Notes: generated by a model not told the origin, from the letters alone. Shown: positions 27,843-38,804, counted from the first letter of the stretch. The stretch is 64,000 nt of DNA from Blastomonas sp. (GCF_030373265.1 NZ_JAUCZC010000003.1:124001-188000); one strand, 5' to 3'. Made by a program: numbers and translations.

Positions 27843-29144
27843 ATGCACAAAATAGCCACGCTGGTCGCCGCGCTCGTCCTGTCCAATCTGCCCGCGCACG
27901 CCGAGGTCGAGGCCGATCCGGCCAGGCTGAGAGCCGATGTCGAGAAACTGGTCAGCTTCGGCACCCGGCACACCCTTTCATCGCCCGATCACCCGACGCG
28001 TGGCATTGGCGCTGCCCGGCGCTGGGCCGCAGCTGAGTTCGCCAGGATCAGCAAGACCTGTCGCGGCTGCATCACCGTCGAGCAGATCGACCGGCGCTTT
28101 ACCGGACCGCGCGCGCCCAACGGGGTGAATGTCATCAACGTGCTCGGCGTGCAGCAGGGCACCGGCGACCCGGATGACGTTATCATCATCTCCGCGCATA
28201 TCGACAGCCGCGTGACCGATATCGCCGATTTCACCAGCGATGCGCCGGGTGCCAATGACGACGCATCGGGTGTCGCGCTGGTGCTGGAAGCGGCACGGAC
28301 ACTGAGCCGCGAGACATTCGCGCCGACCATCATCTACGCCGCTCTCTCGGGCGAGGAGCAGGGATTGTGGGGCGGACGGCTGATCGCCGAGACCGCACGA
28401 GCGCGCGGCTGGCGGGTGCGGGCCTTGCTCAACAACGACATCGTCGGCAACACCGAGGGCCAGGATGGCCGCAAGGTCAGCGACCGGGTACGCGTGTTCT
28501 CCGAAGGAATCCGGGCATCGGAATCCATGGCCGAAGCGATGGCCAGGCGCGGCAGCGGCGGCGAGGACGACGGCCCCTCGCGCGCGCTGATGCGCGCCGC
28601 GCAACGCGTCGGCAAGGCGCGCAGCGATATCGGGCTGGAAGTGTTCGGCGTCCGCAGGCCCGACCGGTTTGCGCGCGGCGGCGACCATCTGCCCGCGCTC
28701 GAATTGGGCTATCCGGCGATCCGCTTCACCGTCGGCGTCGAGAACTACGACCACCAGCACCAGGATATCCGCACCGAGGGGGACCGCAAATTCGGCGACA
28801 CCATCGACGAGATGGATTTTGCGTATCTGGCACGGGTAACCGCGCTCAACGTGGCGGTGATCCGCGAGCTGGCAAGCGCCCCTGCCGCGCCCGAAAGCGC
28901 CAAGCTCGCCGGGGCATTGACCAGCGACACGCAGGTGACCTGGACCGAGGTGCCGGGCGCTGCACGCTACAAGGTCTATTGGCGCCGGGCCGATGCACGT
29001 GACTGGGAGCAGTCGACCGAAACCACCGACAGCAAGCTGACCTTGCCGGGCGTGATCGTCGATGATCACTTCGCCGGTGTGGCCGCGATGTCGGAAAACG
29101 GCGCGGAAAGCGCGATCACATTTGCAGGCCTGCCGCCGCGATAA
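27843..29144 (+). CDS. Secreted M28-family metallopeptidase
   Basis: Signal peptide; SAHIDSR, PGANDDASGVALVLEAART, ALSGEEQGLWGG, plus a C-terminal Fn3-like segment. Confidence 0.87.
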   Translation: MHKIATLVAALVLSNLPAHAEVEADPARLRADVEKLVSFGTRHTLSSPDHPTRGIGAARRWAAAEFARISKTCRGCITVEQIDRRFTGPRAPNGVNVINVLGVQQGTGDPDDVIIISAHIDSRVTDIADFTSDAPGANDDASGVALVLEAARTLSRETFAPTIIYAALSGEEQGLWGGRLIAETARARGWRVRALLNNDIVGNTEGQDGRKVSDRVRVFSEGIRASESMAEAMARRGSGGEDDGPSRALMRAAQRVGKARSDIGLEVFGVRRPDRFARGGDHLPALELGYPAIRFTVGVENYDHQHQDIRTEGDRKFGDTIDEMDFAYLARVTALNVAVIRELASAPAAPESAKLAGALTSDTQVTWTEVPGAARYKVYWRRADARDWEQSTETTDSKLTLPGVIVDDHFAGVAAMSENGAESAITFAGLPPR

Positions 29145-29200
29145 CTTCGGACTGGCGCAGCATGCTGTTCATAACGCATGTTAAGCTGTAGAGAGACGGA

Positions 29201-29893
29201 ATGAACGATTGTTCCACCTGCGTTGTACGCAACCGCGCGATTTGCGCCAGCCTTACTGTTGATGAGCTTGCGGTGCTGGGGAAGATGGGGCGGCGTCAGC
29301 GCGTCAAGGCGGGCCACACCCTGTTGTGGGAGGGCGATGACGCCCCGGTCGTCGCCAATGTGCTGGAAGGCGTGCTCAAATTGGTGGTCGCGGCATCCGA
29401 AGGCCGCGAGCAGATCGTCGGTGTGGTCTTCGCCTCCGATTTCATCGGCCGCCCGTTCGGCAAGGAAAGCCCCTATACGGTGACCGCGATGACCAATGCT
29501 GAGGTGTGCATCTTCAACCGCAACAGCTTCGACGATTTTGCCAGCGAGCACCCCGACCTTCAGCAGAAGCTGCTGCGCCGGACGCTCGACGAACTCGACC
29601 GGGCGCGGCACTGGATGATGCTGCTCGGACGCAAGTCGGCTGCCGAAAAGGTCGCCTCGTTCCTGCTCGAAATGTCCGAGCGGATCACCGGCCAGGGGTG
29701 CGACACCGCCAATGCGCAGAACGTTTTCGAACTGCCCTTCGGCCGTCAGCAGATCGCCGACATTCTGGGTCTGACGATCGAGACGACCAGCCGCCAGCTC
29801 ACCCAGATGCGAGGGGCCGGCGTGCTTGGCCTGCCCTCTCGCCGCGAGATCGTGATTCACGACCGCGCGGCGATGGAAGCAATGGCTGGCTGA
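29201..29893 (+). CDS. Crp/Fnr-family regulator, FNR-type with putative Fe-S cysteines
   Basis: Cys at 4, 7, 15 and 103 (MNDCSTCVVRNRAIC...EVCIF); recognition helix ETTSRQLTQM matches the FNR ExxSR motif. Confidence 0.9.
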   Translation: MNDCSTCVVRNRAICASLTVDELAVLGKMGRRQRVKAGHTLLWEGDDAPVVANVLEGVLKLVVAASEGREQIVGVVFASDFIGRPFGKESPYTVTAMTNAEVCIFNRNSFDDFASEHPDLQQKLLRRTLDELDRARHWMMLLGRKSAAEKVASFLLEMSERITGQGCDTANAQNVFELPFGRQQIADILGLTIETTSRQLTQMRGAGVLGLPSRREIVIHDRAAMEAMAG

Positions 29894-29909
29894 AGGCCTT
29901 CGGTCCGCT

Positions 29910-30581
29910 TTAGAAGCGGAAGCCCAGACCGGCGCTGATCACCCAGGGATCAAGCTCGTGCCGGGTGCGCAGCACCTCGACGCCATTGGCGCGCCAGCTG
30001 GCCAGCGGGCGCATGAAATAGCGCTTGGCGTCGACCGAGACGAACATGCCTTTGTCGTTGATCGGAACATCGACTCCGGCCTGCAGCGCAGCGCCCACGG
30101 TATCGTTGATCTTCTGGCTGGTGGCGCCCAGCGCCCGCGTCGTCGCGCCGGGCTTTTCGTTGATGAAGATGAAATAGCTGGGCCCTGCGCCGATATAGGG
30201 GCGGATACCGCCGGCCTTGCCGAAATGGTATTTCAGCGTGACGGTCGCAGGTACGATCTTGGCGTTGGAGACAAGGCCTGCGCCAGCCAGCGCGCCGCGT
30301 CCATCGACATCATGCTGGGTCACCCCGGCGATCGTTTCCACCGATACCTGGTCGGTGAAGAAATATTCGATGGCGACGGTCGGCACGAAATTGTCGTTGG
30401 CCTTGGTCTGGCTTCCCGCAGGCAAACCGATCAGGTCCAGCTTGACGTCCTTGATCTTGCCATCGGGTGCCACCAGCGTCCCCAGCACCTTGAAATGCAC
30501 CTCGCCATTCTGCGCCATGGCCTGGCCGGGCAGAGCGATGGCAGCGGCCAATGCAGCGAGCGGGGCAATGTAGTTCTTCAT
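29910..30581 (-). CDS. ompW: OmpW-family outer membrane protein
   Basis: Signal peptide to AMAQ; VPTVAIEYFFTDQVSVETIAGVTQHDV, LKYHFGKAGGIRPYIGAGPSYFIF, C-terminal GLGFRF. Confidence 0.9.
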   Translation of the reverse strand: MKNYIAPLAALAAAIALPGQAMAQNGEVHFKVLGTLVAPDGKIKDVKLDLIGLPAGSQTKANDNFVPTVAIEYFFTDQVSVETIAGVTQHDVDGRGALAGAGLVSNAKIVPATVTLKYHFGKAGGIRPYIGAGPSYFIFINEKPGATTRALGATSQKINDTVGAALQAGVDVPINDKGMFVSVDAKRYFMRPLASWRANGVEVLRTRHELDPWVISAGLGFRF

Positions 30582-30659
30582 GGGTTCAACTCCTCCTTGA
30601 GTGGCCGCATCCCTGCCGGGCCGGGAGTGCCAGCGCATTGATCCGGCGCAAAAAATTCG

Positions 30660-30673
30660 TTGATCAGGATCAA
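30660..30673. promoter_or_regulatory. FNR box between ompW and ccoN
   Basis: TTGATCAGGATCAA, exact match to TTGAT-N4-ATCAA. Confidence 0.9.
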
Positions 30674-30753
30674 TGTTTTGTCGCGCCAACCGGCGCATCA
30701 GCACCCCAGTAGAAGCGCGGGCCGGTGGCCTATCGCGTACGGGGACATACGTT

Positions 30754-32424
30754 ATGGATGGTTTGGTTCTGAAAACCGGCGGCTGGCTGGGGTTGGCGCT
30801 GCTGGCGCTGGCGATGGCGGTGTTTGCGGTCGACTGGCCGTTTGCGGTGCACATGACGACCGTGATGATCGCCTGTCTGCTCGCCTTGTGGTTCACCATG
30901 ACCCGCGCGGACTATGGCGCGATCGCTCGCGGCATATTGAAGAGCCCTGCCGATCAGGGCCTGTATGATGACGATCCGGTGCGCTGGGGCGTCATCGCCA
31001 CCCTGTTCTGGGGCGCTGCCGGCATGGCCGCCGGGCTGTACATCGCGTTGCAGCTCGCCTTCCCCGTGCTCAACCTGAACTTCGAATACACCACCTTCGG
31101 ACGTCTGCGGCCGCTGCACACCTCGGCAGTGATCTTCGCCTTTGGCGGCAACGCGCTGATCGCGACCAGCTTCTATGTCGTCCAGCGCACCTGCCGCGCG
31201 CGGCTCGCCTTCCCCAAAATGGCCCGCTTCGTGTTCTGGGGCTATCAATTGTTCATCGTGCTCGCCGCCACCGGCTATCTGATGGGGGTCACCGAGGCCA
31301 AGGAATATGCCGAGCCCGAATGGTATGTCGATCTGTGGCTGACGGTCGTCTGGCTGTGCTATCTCGCGGTGTTCGTCGGCACCATCGTCAAGCGCCGCGA
31401 GCCGCATATCTATGTCGCCAACTGGTTCTATCTCGCCTTCATCATCACCGTGGCCATGCTGCACGTGGTCAACAACCTGTCGATGCCCGCGTCGATCTTC
31501 GGATCGAAGAGCTACTCGGCGTTCGCAGGCGTGCAGGATGCGCTGACCCAGTGGTGGTACGGCCATAACGCGGTCGGCTTCTTCCTGACCGCAGGCTTCC
31601 TGGCGATGATGTATTACTTCGTCCCCAAACAGGCCGAGCGCCCGGTCTACAGCTACCGGCTGTCGATCATCCACTTCTGGTCGCTGATCTTCCTGTATAT
31701 CTGGGCAGGTCCGCACCACCTCCATTACACCGCGCTGCCCGATTGGGCGCAAACTCTGGGCATGGTGTTCTCGATCATGCTGTGGATGCCCAGCTGGGGC
31801 GGCATGATCAACGGCCTGATGACACTCAACGGCGCCTGGGACAAGATCCGCACCGATCCGATCATCCGCATGATGGTGATGGCGCTCGCCTTCTACGGGA
31901 TGAGCACCTTCGAAGGCCCGATGATGTCGATCAAATGGGTCAACTCGATGTCGCATTACACCGACTGGACCATCGGCCACGTCCATAGTGGCGCGCTTGG
32001 CTGGAACGGCATGATCACCTTTGCCTGCGTCTATTATCTGGTGCCCCGCCTGTGGAACCGTCCGCGCCTGTACAGCCTGCGCATGGTAAACTGGCACTTC
32101 TGGCTCGCGACGGTGGGGATCGTTTTCTACGCCGCCTCGATGTGGGTCGCGGGCATCATGCAGGGCCTGATGTGGCGTGAATACGGAGCCGACGGCTACC
32201 TCGTCTACAGCTTCGTCGAAAGCGTCGCGGCGATGCACCCGATGTACCTGATCCGCGCCACGGGCGGTCTGCTCTACCTCGCCGGGTTCATCGTGATGAT
32301 CGTCAACGTGTGGGCGACGATCGCGGGCAACATCCGCGAGGAAAAGCCGATGACCGAAACGCCGCACAATCCCGCCGCCGATCGCCCGGCTCCGCTGCCC
32401 GGCGCCGCCGTGCCCGCCGAATAA
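30754..32424 (+). CDS. ccoN: cbb3-type cytochrome c oxidase subunit I
   Basis: [71 protein letters not shown]. Confidence 0.97.
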   Translation: MDGLVLKTGGWLGLALLALAMAVFAVDWPFAVHMTTVMIACLLALWFTMTRADYGAIARGILKSPADQGLYDDDPVRWGVIATLFWGAAGMAAGLYIALQLAFPVLNLNFEYTTFGRLRPLHTSAVIFAFGGNALIATSFYVVQRTCRARLAFPKMARFVFWGYQLFIVLAATGYLMGVTEAKEYAEPEWYVDLWLTVVWLCYLAVFVGTIVKRREPHIYVANWFYLAFIITVAMLHVVNNLSMPASIFGSKSYSAFAGVQDALTQWWYGHNAVGFFLTAGFLAMMYYFVPKQAERPVYSYRLSIIHFWSLIFLYIWAGPHHLHYTALPDWAQTLGMVFSIMLWMPSWGGMINGLMTLNGAWDKIRTDPIIRMMVMALAFYGMSTFEGPMMSIKWVNSMSHYTDWTIGHVHSGALGWNGMITFACVYYLVPRLWNRPRLYSLRMVNWHFWLATVGIVFYAASMWVAGIMQGLMWREYGADGYLVYSFVESVAAMHPMYLIRATGGLLYLAGFIVMIVNVWATIAGNIREEKPMTETPHNPAADRPAPLPGAAVPAE

Positions 32425-32435
32425 GGAGCCTGACA

Positions 32436-33242
32436 ATGGCCGATAACACCACCGAGCCGCGCTTCAGCCACAAGAAGCTCGAACGCAACGTCACCCTGCT
32501 CAGCCTGGGCGCTCTGGTCGCGGTCGCCATCGGCGGCATCGTCGAGATCGCACCCTTGTTCTGGATCGACAACACCATCGAGAAGGTGGACGGCATGCGC
32601 CCGTACACCCCGCTCGAGCTGTCGGGCCGCAACATCTACATGCGCGAGGGCTGCTATACCTGCCATAGCCAGATGATCCGTCCGTTCCGTGACGAGGTCG
32701 AACGCTATGGCCATTACAGCCTGGCGGCAGAGAGCATGTACGACCACCCGTTCCAATGGGGGTCCAAGCGCACCGGGCCCGATCTGGCGCGCGTCGGCGG
32801 CCGCTATTCGGACGAATGGCACCGCGCGCACCTCATCGATCCGCGCAGCGTCGTCGGCGAATCGATCATGCCGCCTTATGCCTTCCTCGCCGAAAAGGAT
32901 CTGGTCACTGGCGACATGTCCAACGACCTGACCGCATTGTCGCGGGTGGGCGTGCCTTACACGAAGGCCGCAATCGCTGCCGCCAATGCCGATCTCAAGG
33001 CGCAGGCCGACCCCGATGCCGATGGCGCCGACGAGCTCAAGGCGCGCTACCCCAAGGCGCAGGTGCGCGACTTTGACGGCGATCCCACCCGCATCACCGA
33101 GATGGATGCGCTGATCGCCTATCTCCAGATGCTGGGCACGCTGGTCGATGTCGAGAAGGCCGCGCCGCAGGATCAGGGGTCCGCGCCCGCACCGGTCGCG
33201 GCTGCGGCAGGCTCTGCCACCGTTAAGGGAGGCAACCCATGA
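32436..33242 (+). CDS. ccoO: cbb3-type cytochrome c oxidase subunit II
   Basis: [33 protein letters not shown]. Confidence 0.96.
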   Translation: MADNTTEPRFSHKKLERNVTLLSLGALVAVAIGGIVEIAPLFWIDNTIEKVDGMRPYTPLELSGRNIYMREGCYTCHSQMIRPFRDEVERYGHYSLAAESMYDHPFQWGSKRTGPDLARVGGRYSDEWHRAHLIDPRSVVGESIMPPYAFLAEKDLVTGDMSNDLTALSRVGVPYTKAAIAAANADLKAQADPDADGADELKARYPKAQVRDFDGDPTRITEMDALIAYLQMLGTLVDVEKAAPQDQGSAPAPVAAAAGSATVKGGNP

Positions 33243-33397
33243 GCTATGACGAACTGCGCCACTTCGCCGACAGCTGGGGCCTGCTGGCGATGACCATCCT
33301 GTTCCTCGGCCTCATCGCCTGGCCTTTCCGCAAGGGTGCGCGTCAGCACAACCACGACGCAGCCAACATGATCTTCAGGGACGACGACAATGTCTGA
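33239..33397 (+). CDS. ccoQ: cbb3-type cytochrome c oxidase CcoQ subunit, 52 aa; below the ORF-track size cut-off
   Basis: [52 protein letters not shown], between ccoO and ccoP with overlapping starts/stops. Confidence 0.9.
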   Translation: MSYDELRHFADSWGLLAMTILFLGLIAWPFRKGARQHNHDAANMIFRDDDNV

Positions 33398-34334
33398 CAC
33401 ACCGCGCTTCGACGAACCCACCGGCACCCACACCGTCGGCCATGAATGGGACGGCATCGAGGAACTGAACACCCCTCTGCCGCGCTGGTGGCTGTGGACG
33501 TTCTATGCCTGCATCGCGTGGGCGGCGGTCTATGTCGTGCTCTACCCAGCCTGGCCGATGGTCAACAGCGCGACGCAGGGCGTGCTCGGCTGGAGCAGCC
33601 GCGGCGACCTTGAGAAGGAGATGGCAGGCCACACCGCAAAGCGCGCGCCGATCGTCAACGCCATTGCCGCCATGCCGATCGCTGCCCTTCCTTCAAAGCC
33701 CGAACTGCTCGAAGCCGCGATCCAGGGCGGCAGCGCCGCGTTCAAGGTGCATTGCGTGCAGTGCCATGGCGCGGGCGGCGCAGGCGTGGTCGGGCTGTAC
33801 CCCAGCCTGACCGATGACGACTGGCTATGGGGCGGCGACCTTGCCACCATCGAGACGACACTGATCCACGGCATCCGCAATCCCGACCATGACCTGACCC
33901 GGGTCAACAGCATGCCCGCTTTCGGTCGTGACGGCATATTGGACAGCACCGCGATCAACGATCTGGTCAGCCACGTCCGCGTGATCAGCCGCCAGGAAAA
34001 GCCCAGCGCTGCTTCCGCGCGCGGCGCCGCGTTGTTCGAGAACAACTGTGTCGCGTGCCATGGTACCAATGGCGAAGGCATTCGCGAGCTCGGCGCGCCC
34101 AAGCTGACCGATCCCGTTTGGCTCTATGGCGGCAGCCGCGATGCCATCGCCAAGACCATCCACAACCCGCGCAATGGCGTAATGCCGCGCTGGAACGACA
34201 AATTGGACGCGGTGACGATCCGGATGCTCGCGGCGTACGTCCATTCGCTGGGCGGCGGCGAGAATGCGCCCGCACCGGTCGTACCTGCGGCTGCAGAAGC
34301 TGCAGCCCCCGACAAGGCCCCGGCCAATGGCTGA
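33390..34334 (+). CDS. ccoP: cbb3-type cytochrome c oxidase subunit III (diheme)
   Basis: HEWDGIEELNTPLPRWWLWTFYACIAWA; two heme motifs CVQCH and CVACH. Confidence 0.96.
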   Translation: MSDTPRFDEPTGTHTVGHEWDGIEELNTPLPRWWLWTFYACIAWAAVYVVLYPAWPMVNSATQGVLGWSSRGDLEKEMAGHTAKRAPIVNAIAAMPIAALPSKPELLEAAIQGGSAAFKVHCVQCHGAGGAGVVGLYPSLTDDDWLWGGDLATIETTLIHGIRNPDHDLTRVNSMPAFGRDGILDSTAINDLVSHVRVISRQEKPSAASARGAALFENNCVACHGTNGEGIRELGAPKLTDPVWLYGGSRDAIAKTIHNPRNGVMPRWNDKLDAVTIRMLAAYVHSLGGGENAPAPVVPAAAEAAAPDKAPANG

Positions 34335-35781
34335 AGCAGACACCCTTGCGGGCAACGATGGCCCGCTCTACGCCGCGCGCAAGGGTGTCTACCCCAAGAA
34401 GGTGGATGGGACCTTCCGCCGCCTGAAATGGCTGATCATGGGCGTCGCGCTCGCGATCTATTACGGCACGCCGTGGATCCGCTGGGATCGCGGCCCTTAT
34501 GCGCCCGATCAGGCGGTGCTGATCGATCTTGCCAACCGGCGCTTCTACATGTTCCAGATCGAGATCTGGCCGCATGAATTCTATTATGTCGCCGGCCTGC
34601 TGATCATGGCGGGGATCGGCCTGTTTCTGGTGACCAGCGCGGTGGGCCGCGCATGGTGCGGCTATGCCTGTCCGCAGACGGTGTGGACCGATCTGTTCCA
34701 GCATGTCGATCGACTGATCGATGGCGACCGCAACGCGCAGATCCGCCTCGCCAATGGGCCCTGGTCGGCCGAGAAGGTCGCCAAGCGCGCCGCCAAATAC
34801 GCGATCTACCTCGCCATCGCCTTCTGGACCGGCGGCGCGTGGATCATGTACTTTGCCGATGCGCCAACGCTGACCCGCGATTTCTGGACCGGGGACGCGG
34901 CTTTCGTCGCCTATGGCACCGTCGCCGCGCTGACTGCGACGACCTTCGTGCTGGGCGGCTTCATGCGCGAGCAGGTGTGCATCTATATGTGCCCGTGGCC
35001 GCGCATCCAGACCGCGATGATGGACGAAAAATCGCTGCTGGTGACCTACAAGGATTGGCGCGGCGAACCGCGCGGCAGCCTCAAGAAAGCGCTCGCGCAC
35101 CCCGGATCGATCGGTGACTGTATCGACTGCAACCAGTGTGTCGCGGTCTGCCCCACCGGGATCGACATCCGCGAAGGGCCGCAGATCGGCTGCATCACCT
35201 GCGCGCTGTGCATCGATGCCTGCGACACCGTGATGGCGCAGGTCGGACGCCCGCGCGGGCTGATCGATTATTGCGCGCTCGATGACGTCGCGGTCGAGAA
35301 GGCCGGCGGCACCGCGCCGCCGGTGCTCAAGACGCTGCTGCGCCCGCGGCTGATGATCTATCTCGCTATCTGGAGCGCAATCGGGGCTGCGATGCTGTTC
35401 TCGCTGGGCGAGCGCACCCGGCTCGACCTGTCCGTCCAGCACGAGCGCAGCCCGCTCTATGTCCAGCTCTCCGACGGCATGATCCGCAACAACTACACGC
35501 TCAAGCTGCGCAACATGGAAACGCGCCCGCGCAAGGTGGCGATCACGGTCAGCGGTCTGCCCGGCGCGCAATTGTGGACCGAGAACGGATCGCGCGAGAA
35601 GGCCAGCCAGCGAGTGAACATGACGATCTCGCCCGACAGCGTCACCCGCGTCCGCTTGTTCGTCGCAGCGCCGGCGCAAGGCCTGGCGCGGCAGGACTTC
35701 ACCATCGCAACCTATGGCCGCGACGGCGATCCGCGCGGTGATACCGACACCATCCAGTTCGACCGCCCGGAGGCACAATGA
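34327..35781 (+). CDS. ccoG: Cytochrome c oxidase accessory protein CcoG
   Basis: GRAWCGYACPQTVWTDLF, CIYMCPWPRIQTAMMD, CIDCNQCVAVCPTGIDIREG. Confidence 0.95.
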   Translation: MAEADTLAGNDGPLYAARKGVYPKKVDGTFRRLKWLIMGVALAIYYGTPWIRWDRGPYAPDQAVLIDLANRRFYMFQIEIWPHEFYYVAGLLIMAGIGLFLVTSAVGRAWCGYACPQTVWTDLFQHVDRLIDGDRNAQIRLANGPWSAEKVAKRAAKYAIYLAIAFWTGGAWIMYFADAPTLTRDFWTGDAAFVAYGTVAALTATTFVLGGFMREQVCIYMCPWPRIQTAMMDEKSLLVTYKDWRGEPRGSLKKALAHPGSIGDCIDCNQCVAVCPTGIDIREGPQIGCITCALCIDACDTVMAQVGRPRGLIDYCALDDVAVEKAGGTAPPVLKTLLRPRLMIYLAIWSAIGAAMLFSLGERTRLDLSVQHERSPLYVQLSDGMIRNNYTLKLRNMETRPRKVAITVSGLPGAQLWTENGSREKASQRVNMTISPDSVTRVRLFVAAPAQGLARQDFTIATYGRDGDPRGDTDTIQFDRPEAQ

Positions 35782-36251
35782 TGAGCACCTACCCTGCGAA
35801 AAAGCCGTTTACCGGCTGGCACATGACCGCGATCCTGGTTGGGTTCTTCGCTATCGTCATGGCGGTCAACTTCACCATGGCGGGCTTTGCGATGTCGACC
35901 TTTGGCGGCAAGGTTGTCGAAAACAGTTATGTCGCCAGCCAGCATTATAACGATCTGCTCGACCGCGCCGCAGCGCAGGACGCCATGGGCTGGGACGAGA
36001 CGATCACGCTCGACGCCGATCGGCATGTCCGGCTGTCGCTCACCCATCTGGGGGAACCGCTCGCCATCTCCGGCGTCACCGCAATGCTCAGCCACCCACT
36101 GGGGCGCGTTCCGGCGACGGCGCTGCGCTTTGCGCCCGATGGCACGGGCGCGATGCGCTCGGTCGAGGCGCTGGCACCGGGCCGCTGGCGGCTGGACGCC
36201 TCGGTGCGCCACGGCAGCGACGAGGCGCGCTACCGGAGCGATGTGCAATGA
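35778..36251 (+). CDS. ccoH: FixH/CcoH family protein
   Basis: FTGWHMTAILVGFFAIVMAVNFTMAGFAMSTFGGKVVENSYVASQHYN. Confidence 0.92.
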   Translation: MMSTYPAKKPFTGWHMTAILVGFFAIVMAVNFTMAGFAMSTFGGKVVENSYVASQHYNDLLDRAAAQDAMGWDETITLDADRHVRLSLTHLGEPLAISGVTAMLSHPLGRVPATALRFAPDGTGAMRSVEALAPGRWRLDASVRHGSDEARYRSDVQ

Positions 36252-38407
36252 GCGCGCTTGCCAACCTCGCCCCCCGGCCCGCCCCCAGGCCCACAGCGCC
36301 AACCGCGCTGGTCGAGCGCGACTTTGCCGTGCCCGATATCCGCTGCGCCGGGTGCATCTCCAAGCTCGAGCAGGGCCTGGTGCGTGATTCCAGGATCCAT
36401 ACGGCCCGGGTCAACTTCACCGAAAAGCGGGTGCATCTCTCGTGCGCAGCCGATGCGCAGATGCCCGAACTGCTCGGCGCTTTCACCTCCCTGGGGTTCG
36501 AGGCACACCCGATTGGCGATGGCCCCCGCGAGATCGATGCCGATGCCGCGAACAGCCGTGAGCTGTTGCGGGCAGTCGCAGTCGCCGGCTTTGCGATGAT
36601 GAACATCATGCTGCTCTCGGTCTCGGTCTGGTCGGGCGCGGCGGGCGTCACCCGCGACCTGTTCCACTGGCTGTCGGCGATGATCGCCCTGCCGACCATT
36701 GCCTATGCGGGACGGCCATTCTTCCGCTCGGCATGGCGCGCGGTCAGCCACGGCACCACCAACATGGATGTGCCGATCAGCATCGGCGTCACGCTCGCCA
36801 CCGCGCTCAGCCTCTACGAGACCGCGACGCACGGCCCGCACGCCTATTTCGACAGCGCGGTGATGCTGCTGTTCTTCCTGCTGTGCGGCCGCTGGCTCGA
36901 CAGTGTGATGCGCGACCGTGCGCGCGGCGGCGTCACCGCGCTGCTGCGCAACATGGGCACCGGCGCGATGGTGTTTGAAAGTGACGGCTCCACCCGCTGG
37001 GTCGATGCGACCGAGCTCGACCCCGGCATGGTCATGCTGGTCGCCGCCGGCGAACGGTTGGCGGCCGACGGCGTGATCGTGGCGGGCGCAAGCCGGATCG
37101 ACCTCTCGCTGCTCACCGGCGAAAGCGCACCGCAGCAAGCCGCGCTCGACGATGTCGTTCACGCTGGCACGCTCAACCTCGAAACCCCGATCCGGGTGCG
37201 CGTCACCGCAGCAGGCACCGACACCGCGATTGCCGATATCGCGCGGCTGATGGGCGAGGCCTCGCAGGGCAAGTCTCGCTATGTCCGCATCGCCGATCGC
37301 GCGGCCAAGCTCTATGCCCCCGCCGTCCACGCGCTGGCATTGCTGGCGTTCGCCGGCTGGATGCTGGCGGGCGCGGGCTGGCACGATGCGCTGCTGATTG
37401 CGGTGGCGGTGCTGATCATCACCTGCCCCTGCGCTCTGGGTCTGGCCGTGCCCGCGGCACAGATCGTCGCGGCCGGCGCGCTGATGAAGGTCGGCGTGCT
37501 GATCAAGGATGGCTCCGCGCTCGAACGGCTGGCAGAAGTCGACCGCGCGCTGATCGACAAGACCGGAACGCTCACCCTGGGCCGCCCCGTGGTGAGCAAC
37601 CTCTCCGAGATCGGGCTCGAGCACCGCGCTTTGCTGCTCGCGCTGGCGCGTGCCAGCCGTCACCCGCTGAGCGCGGCGCTGACCCGCGACCTGGGGGCAG
37701 AGAAGATTGTCGCTGCGGATGTCACCAACGTGCAGGAAACCCCGGGCTTCGGCGTCGAGGCCGAATGGCAGGGCCATGTCGTCACTCTGGGGCGTCCGCA
37801 AAGTGGCGATGCGGGCACCGAACTGGTCTCCGAACTTGCGATCGACATGCACCCGGTGGCGACGGTGCGCTTCGCCGATGCCCTGCGCCCGGATGCGGTG
37901 GAGGCGATCGCGGCCCTGGACAGGCTGGGCATCGACGCGATGATCCTGTCGGGCGACCGCGCAACCGCCGTCGCTCCCGTCGCCCGCACGCTCGGGCTGA
38001 CCGCGATGACCGGCATGAGCCCGCAGGACAAGCTGGCTACGATCTCGCGCCACTCGGGCGCCGGCCACAAGGTGTTGATGATCGGCGATGGCCTCAACGA
38101 CGGCCCCGCCCTCGCCGCCGGCCATGCCTCGATGGCGCCCGGGTCGGCCAGCGATGTCGGCAAGAACGCCTCGGACTGCATCTTCATGGGCGACCGGTTG
38201 ATGCCGGTGGTCGACACCATCCGCATGGCGCGCCGCACCCAGGCCATCGTCCGCCAGAACTTCGCGCTGGCGATCGGCTACAACGTCGTCGCCGTGCCTT
38301 TGGCCTTTGCCGGGCTGGTGACGCCTCTGGTGGCGGCGCTGGCGATGTCCGGATCCTCGCTGATCGTGGTCAGCAACGCGTTGCGACTCAAAAGGGCATT
38401 GAAATGA
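36248..38407 (+). CDS. ccoI: Copper-translocating P-type ATPase CcoI/FixI
   Basis: CAGC N-terminal metal motif, ITCPCALGLAVPAA, DKTGTLT, MIGDGLNDGPAL. Confidence 0.95.
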   Translation: MSALANLAPRPAPRPTAPTALVERDFAVPDIRCAGCISKLEQGLVRDSRIHTARVNFTEKRVHLSCAADAQMPELLGAFTSLGFEAHPIGDGPREIDADAANSRELLRAVAVAGFAMMNIMLLSVSVWSGAAGVTRDLFHWLSAMIALPTIAYAGRPFFRSAWRAVSHGTTNMDVPISIGVTLATALSLYETATHGPHAYFDSAVMLLFFLLCGRWLDSVMRDRARGGVTALLRNMGTGAMVFESDGSTRWVDATELDPGMVMLVAAGERLAADGVIVAGASRIDLSLLTGESAPQQAALDDVVHAGTLNLETPIRVRVTAAGTDTAIADIARLMGEASQGKSRYVRIADRAAKLYAPAVHALALLAFAGWMLAGAGWHDALLIAVAVLIITCPCALGLAVPAAQIVAAGALMKVGVLIKDGSALERLAEVDRALIDKTGTLTLGRPVVSNLSEIGLEHRALLLALARASRHPLSAALTRDLGAEKIVAADVTNVQETPGFGVEAEWQGHVVTLGRPQSGDAGTELVSELAIDMHPVATVRFADALRPDAVEAIAALDRLGIDAMILSGDRATAVAPVARTLGLTAMTGMSPQDKLATISRHSGAGHKVLMIGDGLNDGPALAAGHASMAPGSASDVGKNASDCIFMGDRLMPVVDTIRMARRTQAIVRQNFALAIGYNVVAVPLAFAGLVTPLVAALAMSGSSLIVVSNALRLKRALK

Positions 38408-38565
38408 ACGGCCTGCTCGTCCTGATCCCCATCGCCCTGTTGCTTGGGCTGTTGGGCCTTGCCGCGTTCTTCTGGTCACTGAAGCGCGGACAGTTCGACG
38501 ACATGGACGGCGCGGCCTTGCGCATCTTCGTCGACGACGAAGAGGACAAGGCGGTGCAGCCATGA
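38404..38565 (+). CDS. ccoS: cbb3-type oxidase assembly protein CcoS
   Basis: MNGLLVLIPIALLLGLLGLAAFFWSLKRGQFDDMDGAALRIFVDDEE; overlaps the ccoI stop by 4 nt. Confidence 0.93.
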   Translation: MNGLLVLIPIALLLGLLGLAAFFWSLKRGQFDDMDGAALRIFVDDEEDKAVQP

Positions 38566-38804
38566 AGCGGGAACCGACCCATCTGCGAGTCGCCGTCGCG
38601 CTGCTGATCGGGACGGCACTGGCCCACGCACCGTTTGCTCAGGCGGATGCGCAGATGATTGCCGTAGGCAACTGCAACGGCGGGATGAGTCTGCTGGTGA
38701 TCCCCGGCGAGGACGGCGATCCCGGCAAGGGCGGAAACGACTGCGCCAAGGCGTGTCACGGGACATGCGAACGCCGGAGCAAGACCAGCAAACGGGCAAG
38801 CTAG
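38562..38804 (+). CDS. Small exported Cys-rich protein coupled to ccoS
   Basis: ATGA overlap with ccoS; probable signal peptide; NCNGG and CAKACHGTCERR. Confidence 0.7.
   Translation: MKREPTHLRVAVALLIGTALAHAPFAQADAQMIAVGNCNGGMSLLVIPGEDGDPGKGGNDCAKACHGTCERRSKTSKRAS

Noticed and set aside
30730-32436. 568-aa minus-strand ORF
   Set aside because: Antisense shadow of ccoN.
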